Positions 1 to 7,752 of a stretch of 14,206 nt of DNA are shown here, piece after piece; position 1 is the stretch's first letter; each line of letters opens with the position of its first letter. Both the position numbers and the translations under genes were made by a program. The DNA is from an uncultured Oscillospiraceae bacterium (GTDB lineage: Bacteria; Bacillota_A; Clostridia; Oscillospirales; Acutalibacteraceae). The stretch covers positions 1 through 14,206 of the forward strand of contig USGR01000006.1 of assembly GCA_900554165.1 (NCBI GenBank), given 5' to 3'. The notes beneath the pieces are model-generated. The model was not told the origin of the DNA, searched no databases, and saw only the letters and a program-made list of their open reading frames with translations.

Positions 1-2
1 AT

Positions 3-206
3 TCATATATTATTGCTGTTCACAACGCGTCCGGCAGCACCCTTCGGCATTCCTATTATAAAATATTTTATATTTCCGGCGCGCGCTTCCCGCACAGAGA
101 TTTTGGCGCGGCTGAATATTGCCATAAGTTTGGACATTAGTCCACCAAGCGCGCTCTTTTTTTGAGCCTGCACCGTATTCAGCACTACAAACACGGTGAA
201 AATCAC
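3..206 (-). CDS. Doubtful small ORF at left edge, unknown function
   Basis: A 67-codon frame starts at a GTG and stops with TGA at 3-5. The predicted protein has a hydrophobic start, then a basic stretch (LMSKLMAIFSRAKISVREAR) and a glycine-rich end. I recognise no family. Codon choice (GCG, CTT, ATA) resembles the confident genes, which is the main argument for it. Against it, no good Shine-Dalgarno lies at normal distance: a GTGGGG run is close to the GTG, and a downstream in-frame GTG at 195-197 would be spaced better. A second minus frame (10-213) and an edge-to-170 plus frame are also open here, so this may be chance or the decayed end of a gene outside the window. Confidence 0.25.
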   Translation of the reverse strand: MIFTVFVVLNTVQAQKKSALGGLMSKLMAIFSRAKISVREARAGNIKYFIIGMPKGAAGRVVNSNNI

Positions 207-431
207 CCCACATTCATTGATAATATATATGCGTGCGGGATTTAAATATTTCTAAAAGGGAAAACTTTATTAACTTTCTAAATTATAAAAGCAAAAAGAT
301 ACATATTTGTAAAGAGTATGTGGAACAAAGCGTGTATAATATTGCTAAGACGTCCTATATTATTTATGTGCAATTGTTTAACAAAAGGGACTTGGATGTA
401 GATTTAAAAGACTCGAAGAGACTTTTCTTAA
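207..431. other. AT-rich intergenic spacer
   Basis: No credible gene is seen. A GTG-started frame at 233-454 has no ribosome binding site and runs into the promoter below, so it is discounted. A TATAAT at 335-340 lacks a matching -35 box at the right distance. Confidence 0.6.
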
Positions 432-460
432 TTGACAGTATCTGCATGTACTGATATAAT
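432..460 (+). promoter_or_regulatory. Consensus sigma-A promoter of the glycosylation operon
   Basis: TTGACA at 432-437 and TATAAT at 455-460 are separated by exactly 17 bases, a perfect vegetative promoter. Transcription should start near 466-468. This is only about 8 bases before a possible TTG start at 475, which therefore makes a poor translation start, and about 62 bases before the ATG at 529. No operator-like dyad was seen beside it, suggesting strong and perhaps constitutive expression. Confidence 0.85.
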
Positions 461-528
461 ATGTAAAATAAAGGTTGGAAATAAAAGTAAAAAGCTTTGC
501 CAAAAAAGTGAGGGTGTGTAAAAAACGT

Positions 529-2700
529 ATGAGCAAGAGGGAAGGGCAAAAACTCCGGCCTCTTAACCCTGCCGCGGCTATATTAATGATATTGTTTTCG
601 GCAATTTTATCATTTTGCACAGAGGCTTATATTGTAATTTGCAGCGGAATAATTCAGGGCGTAAATGGCTATAAAGAATATATTTCTAAATTAATAGAGC
701 ACTTAAGCGCGGCACATTTAGTGGCATTTTTTGTTATAATAGCATTTGTTTGCTTTATGCTTTACTTTTTTGGCAAGCAGATAGGCAACTTTATATATAA
801 ATTCAGATGGCCTATAGGCATAGGCGTAATAATATTAGCGGTAATTTTTGAAATAAGCGGGTCGTCAATAGGGCTTTGGAAAGATTTTATGCCCGACAGT
901 GTGGTAACGGACGACGGTGTTATATTAGGTCAGAGCAGGGCTGTACGTTCAGACGAATGGGCGGTTCACACCCCTATGACGCTATCGCAGTATTATAGCG
1001 ATTTTTCCGTATTTAGCGATATATTCCGCGGCAGCAGTACGGACATGTATATGGTGTATGGGCAGCCGGTTATGGACTGGTCGATAATTTTCCGCCCATT
1101 CCAAATTGGATATTTATTTTTAAGTCCGGCAAAGGGAATGGCCTTTTATTGGGTAGGCAAGCTGGTAGTGCTTATTCTTGTCTCCTTTGAAATGGGCATG
1201 CTAATAACCAAGAAAAATAAACTTCTGTCGCTGACTTATGCGGCAATGGTGGCGCTTGCGCCTGTTGTCCAGTGGTGGTTTGGCGCCAATTCTTTCCCTG
1301 AAATGCTCATCTACGGACAGGGTATAATACTATGCGTAGCGATATATATGGAGACGACCAAATACTGGCAGAGGATACTTTGCGGTTTGGGCTTTATTAT
1401 AGCCGGCGGGTCTTACTTACTGGTAATGTATCCCGCATGGCAGATACCGTTTTTCTATGTGTTCCTGCTTATCGGCATATGGGTAATAATAGAGCGCCGC
1501 AAGGAATTTAAATTCAGTGCGAAAAAGGATATACCGATAATAGTCGGCAGCGTGGCAATAATGGGCGCGTGCATTATTGCTATACTGCTCCGCTCATGGG
1601 ATACGATACAGGCGGTAATGAACTCTGCCTATCCTGGGCATAGGGTCGAGATAGGCGGCAACGGCTTATCGCTGTTATTTAAATATCCCGGTAATGTATT
1701 TTTGCCGATTGACGATGCAGGGCTTACATCTAATCAGTCGGAGATGTCAAGCTTTTACAGTCTTTTCCCGATGGGCGCTATATTATCGCTGCTTGTTTTG
1801 TTTAAAGATAAGGTAAAGGACAAGCTTCTTATTTTCATGTGGACGCTGCAGGTGTTTTTCGGAATATACGTCGTACTGGGATTTCCAGAATTTCTTGCAA
1901 AAATCACTCTGCTCAGCAATTCACAGGCAATACGCACAGTAATAGCGTTATCATTTGTTAATGTAATAATGCTGATACGTTCAATTGCCATACGTAAATC
2001 CGGCATAAAGCTGTATGTGGCGCTGCCTGTAGCTGCCGTCATGGCAGTGGCAATGACATATTACAGCAAACGTCTGACTTATGGAGAATATTTTAACTAT
2101 CTATATGTTGCCATAAGCATAGTGATACTTGCGGTGCTGTTTTTCCTTGCACTGCGCGAAAGCAAACGCATGCAGACGGTATTTTGTGTTGCCATGTGCC
2201 TGACAATGCTGCTTGTAGGAGGATTAGTAAATCCGGTGCGCAGCGGCCTTGGCGTAATAGATGATAATCGCTTAAGCCAGGCCATACGTCAGATAGAACA
2301 GACTGACGACGGAATATGGATAGCAGAGAGCGGATCGTGGGTAGAAGGCAATTTTATTGCAATGAACGGCGGTTCGGTAATAAATTCAACAAATACTTAC
2401 TGCAATACAGAAATGTGGTCAAAAATAGATCCGTCTGGTCAGTATGAGGAAATATATAACAGGTATGCTCACATATCAATAAGTCTTATAAAGGATACAC
2501 CTACTACTATTGAGCTTGTGCAGCCTGATTTAATACAGCTTAATCTTAATATAGACGATTTAGAACTCCTTGGTGTAAAATATATTTTAACACCGAGAGA
2601 GCTTGAGGAGTTTAACAGCGAGGAATGTAGCTTTGTTAAGGTAAATAATGAGCCGGATTTCAGCAGAAGGATATACGAGGTGCAATATGGAGAGCAATAA
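529..2700 (+). CDS. Large polytopic membrane protein, GT-C / YfhO-like candidate glycosyltransferase
   Basis: The predicted 723-residue protein has about a dozen hydrophobic membrane segments. A loop after the first few segments carries GQSRAVRSDEW (residues 134-144), a signature I associate with a family of uncharacterised giant membrane proteins (DUF7657-like), and VVQWWFG lies further on. The last ~140 residues are hydrophilic, probably extracytoplasmic, and contain LGVKYILTPRELEE, which resembles the end of YfhO-type proteins. The fold suggests a GT-C enzyme using a polyprenyl-phosphate sugar; this is inferred from family and neighbours, and no catalytic residue is proven. The frame opens with TTG at 475, but the promoter places the transcript start just before it. 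ATG 529, with GAGGGTG about 12 bases upstream, is preferred though not ideal. The gene is first in the operon and overlaps the next by 14 bases. Confidence 0.85.
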   Translation: MSKREGQKLRPLNPAAAILMILFSAILSFCTEAYIVICSGIIQGVNGYKEYISKLIEHLSAAHLVAFFVIIAFVCFMLYFFGKQIGNFIYKFRWPIGIGVIILAVIFEISGSSIGLWKDFMPDSVVTDDGVILGQSRAVRSDEWAVHTPMTLSQYYSDFSVFSDIFRGSSTDMYMVYGQPVMDWSIIFRPFQIGYLFLSPAKGMAFYWVGKLVVLILVSFEMGMLITKKNKLLSLTYAAMVALAPVVQWWFGANSFPEMLIYGQGIILCVAIYMETTKYWQRILCGLGFIIAGGSYLLVMYPAWQIPFFYVFLLIGIWVIIERRKEFKFSAKKDIPIIVGSVAIMGACIIAILLRSWDTIQAVMNSAYPGHRVEIGGNGLSLLFKYPGNVFLPIDDAGLTSNQSEMSSFYSLFPMGAILSLLVLFKDKVKDKLLIFMWTLQVFFGIYVVLGFPEFLAKITLLSNSQAIRTVIALSFVNVIMLIRSIAIRKSGIKLYVALPVAAVMAVAMTYYSKRLTYGEYFNYLYVAISIVILAVLFFLALRESKRMQTVFCVAMCLTMLLVGGLVNPVRSGLGVIDDNRLSQAIRQIEQTDDGIWIAESGSWVEGNFIAMNGGSVINSTNTYCNTEMWSKIDPSGQYEEIYNRYAHISISLIKDTPTTIELVQPDLIQLNLNIDDLELLGVKYILTPRELEEFNSEECSFVKVNNEPDFSRRIYEVQYGEQ

Positions 2701-4894
2701 TCAGACAGCGAAAGTAAGGGTAAAGAATGTAGCAATACCTATAATAAGCTTTCTAATGGCTGTTTTCGGTACATGGGGGCTTAGCATTGGCTATATAACA
2801 AGCTCAGGGCCGCTGATAAATTCCGCAAGTGTGTTTTCTTTGCTGTGGTTTATAATATTTGCCGTAATGTTCTGGGCCGCGCTTATATCAATAAGCTTTC
2901 GCGACGTGGTGATATGCGGGGTATTCGGCGGAATATTCGCGGCGTTTACATGTGTCGGAGCAGCGTTTACAGCGCTTGGCACAGTGCCGCTTCACGAGCC
3001 ATATTTATATATAAACATCATAGCGACGGCATTTGTAATGGCGGCGATTCTGCGTATACTATTTGTAATTGGGCCATATGTAAAGAACTGGTTATATAAG
3101 TCGGATAAATGTAAAATTCTCAGCGGCCGGCTGGAAAAGCCGGGCAAGGGTATGTTTTTTATATTTTTCGGGCTTATACTTGTCTTATGGATACCGGCAT
3201 TTTTAGCACTGTTTCCGGGCTTTTTAAGCTATGATGGCCCGGCCCAGCTGGCGCAAGTCTTTATATATAAGCAAATTGATGCTCACCAGCCGGTGGTACA
3301 CACGTATTTTCTGGCGTTGTGCTTTAAACTTGGCAGCGCTTTATTTGGCTCATATGAAGCGGGACTTGTTATACATTCGATAGTGCAGGCGCTTGTTGTT
3401 GCCGGAGCATTTGCATATATGGGAATATTCCTATGCAGGCATAGGATACCAAAGCTTTTAATAATAATATCTTTGCTTTTTGTTGCCATTAATCCGATAA
3501 TACAGGTATTTGTATTTACTACAACCAAGGATGTACTGTTCAGCGCATTTTTACTGCTGCTTATTATGTTTACGATTGACTATATAAGTCAACCGGATAA
3601 GGTTGCAGGCAGTCCATGGCTGATGGTAAGATATGCAGTAACAGTAATTTTAATGGCGCTTATGAGAAAGCAGGGAATATATATTTTTATAATAGCTGTG
3701 CCTTTTTTAATCTGGATAGGGCGCAAGCATTTTATAAAGCTTGGGGCTACGTTTATAGCGTCAATACTAGCTGTAATGATTTTTTATGGTCCAATATCCA
3801 ACGCGCTGGGGATAATTCCTGGTACTTCAAGAGAAATGCTAAGCGTGCCAATGCAGCAAATAGTGCGTGTAATAAATACTGCTCCTGAAAGCGTAACGGA
3901 AGAACAAAAAGAGGTAATAAGACGCTACATTCCAGAAGAGGTATGGGATGATTATATACCTGAGATTTCAGACCCAGTAAAGCATCTATTTAATAGCGGT
4001 GAATTTGAAAAGGACCCAGTAAGCTTTATAAAAATATGGCTGGAAATAGGACTTGAACATCCTAATATATATGTAGACGCCTTTGCATATCTTACAGATG
4101 CATATTGGTATCCAAGCGTAGAAACCAATCATTATTGGAGCCGGCTGGACTTTTTCCATGATATACTTGATGAAATACCAGTAAAGCAACACAGCCTTTT
4201 CCCAGCCTATTATGATTATTTAATGAAGGTTGGACAGGATTCTTTGGGAAATATCCCGATTCTTTCGGCGACAGTGAGCAATTATATGCCAGTTTGGGCG
4301 ACGCTTTTATGCATAGCGGTTATCTTTAGACAGCGAAAATTTTCACTTCTTATACCGCTTGCAATTATAGCGACGCTTATAGGCAGCTTATTTCTTGGAC
4401 CTGTTGCCTGCATAAGATATACGCTGCCATTGCTTATGTTGTGTCCGCTGCTTATGGCACTGCCGTTTATAAAGGGAAAGCGATATAAGATTCATGGCAA
4501 AGCGCTGGAGATATTCCGGTTTGCAGCGACCGGCGTTATCTGCTTTGCTTTGGACTGGGGCACGATGATGCTGATGATGAAGCTGACGTCTCTGCCTGAT
4601 TGGATATGTATAGCAGCAGGATTTATTCTTTCTGTAATTTTAAATTATATTATATGCGTTGTTTGGGTTTTTGAAGACGCTGGCAAGCAAAATGTGGCGT
4701 CTCAAGTGGTGTTTTTGGGCTCAAGTATAATAGGATTAGGACTTACAGAGCTGTTTATGCTGATATTTATGCAGTTCATGCCGGCATCTATTGCAAAGAT
4801 AATAGTAACGCTTATTGTAATGGTATGGAATTATGTAGCGAAACGATTTGCACTATACCGCATAAGACCGTATTTTGATAAAAAGAAAGGATGA
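2687..4894 (+). CDS. Fusion of GT-C-like membrane domain (DUF6020-like) with C-terminal GtrA domain
   Basis: The start is ATG 2687, with GAGG at 2677-2680 six bases upstream and inside the end of the previous gene, implying coupled translation; an ATG at 2648 lacks this site. The 735-residue product has two parts. Residues ~1-600 form a polytopic domain with FLSYDGPAQ (Asp183) and AHQPVVHT (His200), a first-loop pattern I associate with DUF6020-type GT-C proteins, plus MRKQGIY near 326-332. Residues ~605-732 form a four-helix GtrA domain (FRFAATGVICFALDWG, then LNYIICVVWVF, then VWNYVAKRFALYR). GtrA proteins are normally separate ~120-150-residue proteins thought to flip polyprenyl-linked sugars. 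Joining one to a candidate transferase suggests direct hand-over of the lipid-linked sugar. It lies between the first membrane protein and the GT2 enzyme that would supply the donor. Confidence 0.85.
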   Translation: MESNNQTAKVRVKNVAIPIISFLMAVFGTWGLSIGYITSSGPLINSASVFSLLWFIIFAVMFWAALISISFRDVVICGVFGGIFAAFTCVGAAFTALGTVPLHEPYLYINIIATAFVMAAILRILFVIGPYVKNWLYKSDKCKILSGRLEKPGKGMFFIFFGLILVLWIPAFLALFPGFLSYDGPAQLAQVFIYKQIDAHQPVVHTYFLALCFKLGSALFGSYEAGLVIHSIVQALVVAGAFAYMGIFLCRHRIPKLLIIISLLFVAINPIIQVFVFTTTKDVLFSAFLLLLIMFTIDYISQPDKVAGSPWLMVRYAVTVILMALMRKQGIYIFIIAVPFLIWIGRKHFIKLGATFIASILAVMIFYGPISNALGIIPGTSREMLSVPMQQIVRVINTAPESVTEEQKEVIRRYIPEEVWDDYIPEISDPVKHLFNSGEFEKDPVSFIKIWLEIGLEHPNIYVDAFAYLTDAYWYPSVETNHYWSRLDFFHDILDEIPVKQHSLFPAYYDYLMKVGQDSLGNIPILSATVSNYMPVWATLLCIAVIFRQRKFSLLIPLAIIATLIGSLFLGPVACIRYTLPLLMLCPLLMALPFIKGKRYKIHGKALEIFRFAATGVICFALDWGTMMLMMKLTSLPDWICIAAGFILSVILNYIICVVWVFEDAGKQNVASQVVFLGSSIIGLGLTELFMLIFMQFMPASIAKIIVTLIVMVWNYVAKRFALYRIRPYFDKKKG

Positions 4895-4902
4895 ATATTT
4901 TT

Positions 4903-5841
4903 ATGAAGACGGCTGTATTGATACCATGCTATAATGAGGCCAAAACGATAAAAAAGGTTGTAGAGGATTTTAAGCAGGCACTGCCTCATGCAGACATTTA
5001 TGTATATGATAATAACTCCACGGACGGAACAGACGAGATTGCGAGAGAAGCCGGAGCGATTGTCAGGTATGAGCATAAGCAGGGCAAAGGCAATGTGGTT
5101 CGTGCAATGTTCAGGGACATTGACGCCGATTGCTATATCATGACCGACGGCGATGACACTTACCCGGCGTCGTTTGCGCCGCAGCTTGAAAGGCTCGTGC
5201 TGCAGGAAGGTGCCGACATGGCGGTCGGCGACAGGCTGTCGTCAACATATTTTACAGAAAACAAGCGTCCGTTCCACAATGTAGGTAATGTACTGGTAAG
5301 AGGGCTGATAAATTTGCTATTTCGCTCAAAGCTGCACGATATTATGACGGGCCTGCGCGGATTTAGCAGAGACTTTGTAAAGTCGTTCCCGGTTGTCTCC
5401 AAGGGCTTTGAAATAGAGACAGAGATGACAATATTTGCTCTTGACAATAATTTCCGCATAGTGGAGGAGCCGATTGAATATCGCGACCGTCCCGAAGGCA
5501 GTGAGTCTAAGCTTAACACCTACTCTGACGGATTTAAGGTTATTACAACTATCGGACGTTTGTTCAGGGATACTAAGCCGTTTGTTTTCTTTGGGCTTAT
5601 ATCGCTGATACTTGTTATAATATTTTTAGCTTTTTTTATACCAATACTTGTAAGCTTTATAAGGACAGGGCAGGTGCTTCAATTCCCGACGCTCATAGTA
5701 ATAAGCGCGCTGGGCGTTGTGGCGATACTCAACTTCTTCTGCGGAATAATACTGTCGGTGCTTAAAAAGCAGTATAGAGACAATTTTGAGCGTCATTTAT
5801 ATTTAATAAGAATGCTTAAGGATAAAAAGATAGACGATTAA
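4903..5841 (+). CDS. GT2 family polyprenyl-phosphate sugar transferase (DPM1/GtrB-like)
   Basis: The 312-residue product has a GT2 GT-A domain: VLIPCYNEA at the N-terminus, YDNNSTDGT near residue 40, QGKGNVVRAMF, and DGDDTYP with Asp82/Asp84/Asp85 for metal and nucleotide-sugar binding. Near the C-terminus are two membrane helices (about 225-250 and 262-290), as in GtrB-type enzymes. The expected reaction is transfer of a sugar from a nucleotide donor to undecaprenyl phosphate on the cytoplasmic face; the sugar cannot be read from sequence. The frame allows ATG 4891, overlapping the upstream stop as ATGA, but the AGAAAGG site touches that codon. ATG 4903, giving MKTAVLIPCYNEA, is 12 bases from the site and matches the family's usual start; 4891 remains possible. 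It is the last gene of the operon and is followed directly by a terminator. Confidence 0.93.
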   Translation: MKTAVLIPCYNEAKTIKKVVEDFKQALPHADIYVYDNNSTDGTDEIAREAGAIVRYEHKQGKGNVVRAMFRDIDADCYIMTDGDDTYPASFAPQLERLVLQEGADMAVGDRLSSTYFTENKRPFHNVGNVLVRGLINLLFRSKLHDIMTGLRGFSRDFVKSFPVVSKGFEIETEMTIFALDNNFRIVEEPIEYRDRPEGSESKLNTYSDGFKVITTIGRLFRDTKPFVFFGLISLILVIIFLAFFIPILVSFIRTGQVLQFPTLIVISALGVVAILNFFCGIILSVLKKQYRDNFERHLYLIRMLKDKKIDD

Positions 5842-5866
5842 TTGCGTAATAATAGTAGTAAAGCTT

Positions 5867-5914
5867 AAACGCCGTATACACTTTAAATTAAAGTGAATGC
5901 GGCGTTTTTATTTT
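5867..5914 (+). terminator. Rho-independent terminator of the three-gene operon
   Basis: An 18-base stem (left arm from AAACGCCG to ACACTTT, right arm 5890-5907) pairs with two mismatches around an AAATT loop and runs into a T-rich tract. It lies 26 bases after the GT2 stop codon. Confidence 0.9.
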
Positions 5915-6268
5915 CTGCTAGCGTCAAATAAAAATCCTGAAAGAAGAGGGAATAAAAACCTTTTAAAAATTTAGATTTTGCAGATAACAGTATTATAAGC
6001 AGCGAATATATTTAACTTGAAAGGTATGTCGCTTTCATGTCAAAACCGTTTACGAGTATTAATTATGGAATATACTTATGCTCGATAAGAGTTTAAACGT
6101 CAAGCCGATATCAGAACTTTAATGTTATATGCAGGCTGCCGCTTCAGTACCGGCCGCAATCCACATGCTTAAATAAAGATATCAAGAAATCCCAGACCAT
6201 CGAATTGCGTCATCTCTCAGCCTTTTTATAGTGCTTAACGCTACTTACAATATACTCAAAGCGCCAAC

Positions 6269-6315
6269 GCTCGGCTTCAAGAGGAGCATTGTATATAAAA
6301 TGCAAAATGCCGAGC
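6269..6315. repeat. Inverted repeat / nested hairpin in intergenic gap
   Basis: GCTCGGC at 6269-6275 pairs with GCCGAGC at 6309-6315. Between them GCATT and AATGC form an inner stem around an AT-rich centre. No T-tract follows on either strand, so it is not an obvious terminator. Its role is unknown. Confidence 0.45.
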
Positions 6316-6387
6316 AATAGCGGCGGCAGGAAGATGGGAGTATTTTTGGCTTACAAATTTAGTTGAATTTACTTATATAGATAATCG

Positions 6388-6417
6388 CTAAAAATAAATA
6401 TACAGCATAAGTTGCTG
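6388..6417 (-). terminator. Possible weak terminator of the TIGR04076 gene
   Basis: Read on the minus strand, CAGCA and TGCTG form a 5-bp stem with a five-base loop (6403-6417), followed by a T-rich run (TATATTTATTTTT). It begins a few bases after the stop codon. The stem is short, so termination may be partial. Confidence 0.4.
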
Positions 6418-6421
6418 CTTG

Positions 6422-6766
6422 CTATCTTACAGGAGTGTAGTCTATAACCGACTCCTCATCAGTAGCTTCTAATTTAAATATTACTGGGCGCAGCCCATCG
6501 TTGCAGCTGCAGATTGCAACGCCCGGCTTTCTAATCCAGTCTCCATAATAAAACAAATCGTTTCCGGCACCATGCGCAAGGGCAAAAACGTATTGATAAA
6601 TTGCCTTCCAAGCCTCGTCGCAAAAGCCGTCGGGCTTTGCGTAGTCGGCAAAAAATACCTGTCCGGCTTTTAGCATTGGACAGGCGGTAAGGCCGTTTAC
6701 ACCGTATTCCTCAGCAAGCTCTTTGTCAAGAGTCGTTTTAAGAACAGTAATTTTTACCTTTTTCAC
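6422..6766 (-). CDS. TIGR04076 family protein, function unknown
   Basis: The 114-residue protein matches the pattern I know for TIGR04076: KKVKITVLKTT at the start, CPMLKAGQVFFADY, PDGFCDEAWKAIYQYVFAL, YYGDWI, and KPGVAICSCNDGLRPVIF. Four cysteines (29, 49, 86, 88) sit in conserved-looking positions and could bind metal or act in redox chemistry; that is inference. The family is small and common in anaerobes, with no established role that I know of. A longer frame runs back to 6814, but GTG 6766 is preferred because GGAGG at 6775-6779 lies eight bases upstream and translation then begins MKKVKITVL, as expected. It lies downstream of the coiled-coil gene on the same strand with a 188-base gap, so co-transcription is uncertain. 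Confidence 0.85.
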   Translation of the reverse strand: MKKVKITVLKTTLDKELAEEYGVNGLTACPMLKAGQVFFADYAKPDGFCDEAWKAIYQYVFALAHGAGNDLFYYGDWIRKPGVAICSCNDGLRPVIFKLEATDEESVIDYTPVR

Positions 6767-6954
6767 TGTCAACACCTCCAATAAAAAATTAAAACTAAGA
6801 CCGGTCGTTGACACAGCCTTAGCTTATTAATAAATTTTGATTTCAGCTATGCCGTCAAACGACAAAAACATTGCTCGCACATGTCAAAAGCTTTGCCGCC
6901 GTATAAATATTGCCGGATTGTTGACGGACTATCGGCATGTAGAGGAATAAAGCG

Positions 6955-7398
6955 CTAATTTTTATCAGTTTCCAGCGCGTTAATAACAGCACGGATTTCC
7001 TCAAGGCTTTTATCCAGTTCGGCTCCGGCGGCACGGCTTTCCAGCTTAAGCTTTATTACCGCACTTTCAGCCGCCTTGGCATTAATCTGAAGTGAAGACA
7101 GCCTATCATTTGATGCTTGCTCAATTAATTTTGCCTGTTCTTTTGCGTCGGATATAATCTTTTGCGCAGTTTTTTGAGCATCTATAATTATCCTTCCGGC
7201 TTTGCAGCTTATTTCTTCATCACTTAGCTCGCGGCTTTCATTGTGCAGCCGATTAATCTCTTCTTCCAGCTGCGCCATTCTTTCTTTAAGCGCCTTGTTT
7301 TCAGCCGAAAGAGTCTCTGTCTTTAATCGTATAAGCTCATTAATCTGTGCCTTTACCATTTCTTTTTTTGCCTTTTGGCTCATAATATCGTTGCCCAT
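6955..7398 (-). CDS. Coiled-coil protein, DivIVA-like C-terminal character
   Basis: The 147-residue protein is almost entirely helical and charged. Residues ~15-60 show heptad-like leucines (KALKERMAQLEEEINRLHNE). Residues ~70-115 form an alanine-rich amphipathic helix (IIIDAQKTAQKIISDAKEQA) of the kind seen in DivIVA C-terminal regions and ATP synthase b subunits. The conserved N-terminal lipid-binding segment of true DivIVA is absent, so I do not call it DivIVA. There is no signal peptide or membrane segment, suggesting a cytoplasmic scaffold. ATG 7398 is supported by GGAGG at 7403-7407 four bases upstream; the internal ATG 7383 is too far from it. It lies downstream of proBA, with ~350 bases between, so linkage to proline synthesis is unlikely. 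Confidence 0.75.
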   Translation of the reverse strand: MGNDIMSQKAKKEMVKAQINELIRLKTETLSAENKALKERMAQLEEEINRLHNESRELSDEEISCKAGRIIIDAQKTAQKIISDAKEQAKLIEQASNDRLSSLQINAKAAESAVIKLKLESRAAGAELDKSLEEIRAVINALETDKN

Positions 7399-7407
7399 AC
7401 TTCCTCC

Positions 7408-7752
7408 ACACTAACGGCGCCGCCGAATTTATATTAACGTGCTGCTTTAAAATTGATTTTTTATAAAAACACATAGCGGCTGCATAATCAAATACACTAT
7501 TTTGATAAATGCATATACATACCGGTCCTTTTATTTGATGCAGATTTTCGACAATTATAATTGGCTTAGCCAAATCGGACAAAATATACACTCTAAAGCG
7601 AAAATTGCCAGAAATTTGTGCTGCCCAGTCAAAGGCACATTCTACAGAAAAAGCCGGCTAAATTAATATACGGATTATCGATTTGCCGCCGTATTGCTAA
7701 AGAGCAAAAATATTTTTACTGATATGCATCTTAAAGATAAACCAGCAATAAT
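7408..7752. other. Gap between proA and the coiled-coil gene
   Basis: About 345 bases. On the minus strand one frame stays open from 7662 to 7340, about 107 codons, overlapping the coiled-coil start. The only reasonable start is GTG 7591, giving 83 residues, with no good ribosome binding site, so it is not listed as a gene. A weak stem (ATACGG/CCGTAT, about 7669-7695) lies downstream of proA but lacks a strong T-tract. Confidence 0.45.

Larger units (their letters stand above)
5915..6421. other. Long intergenic gap without a recognised gene
   Basis: About 500 bases with no ORF having both a start and a ribosome binding site. A minus-strand stretch without stops (6210-6350, 46 codons) would end in an EAERWRFEY...KHYKKAER-type sequence but has no ATG. 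It overlaps a hairpin-forming segment (6269-6315). The right end holds a possible terminator of the next minus-strand gene. It may contain decayed gene remnants. Confidence 0.5.

Noticed and set aside
233..454. 73-codon plus-strand ORF before the first operon
   Set aside because: GTG start without a ribosome binding site, AT-rich composition, and its end covers the -35 box and spacer of a perfect promoter.
5160..5519. 119-codon minus-strand ORF inside the GT2 gene
   Set aside because: It is the antisense shadow of a well-supported enzyme with all its motifs.
7669..7695. Stem ATACGG/CCGTAT as a proA terminator
   Set aside because: Only 6 bp with a long loop and no proper T-tract.
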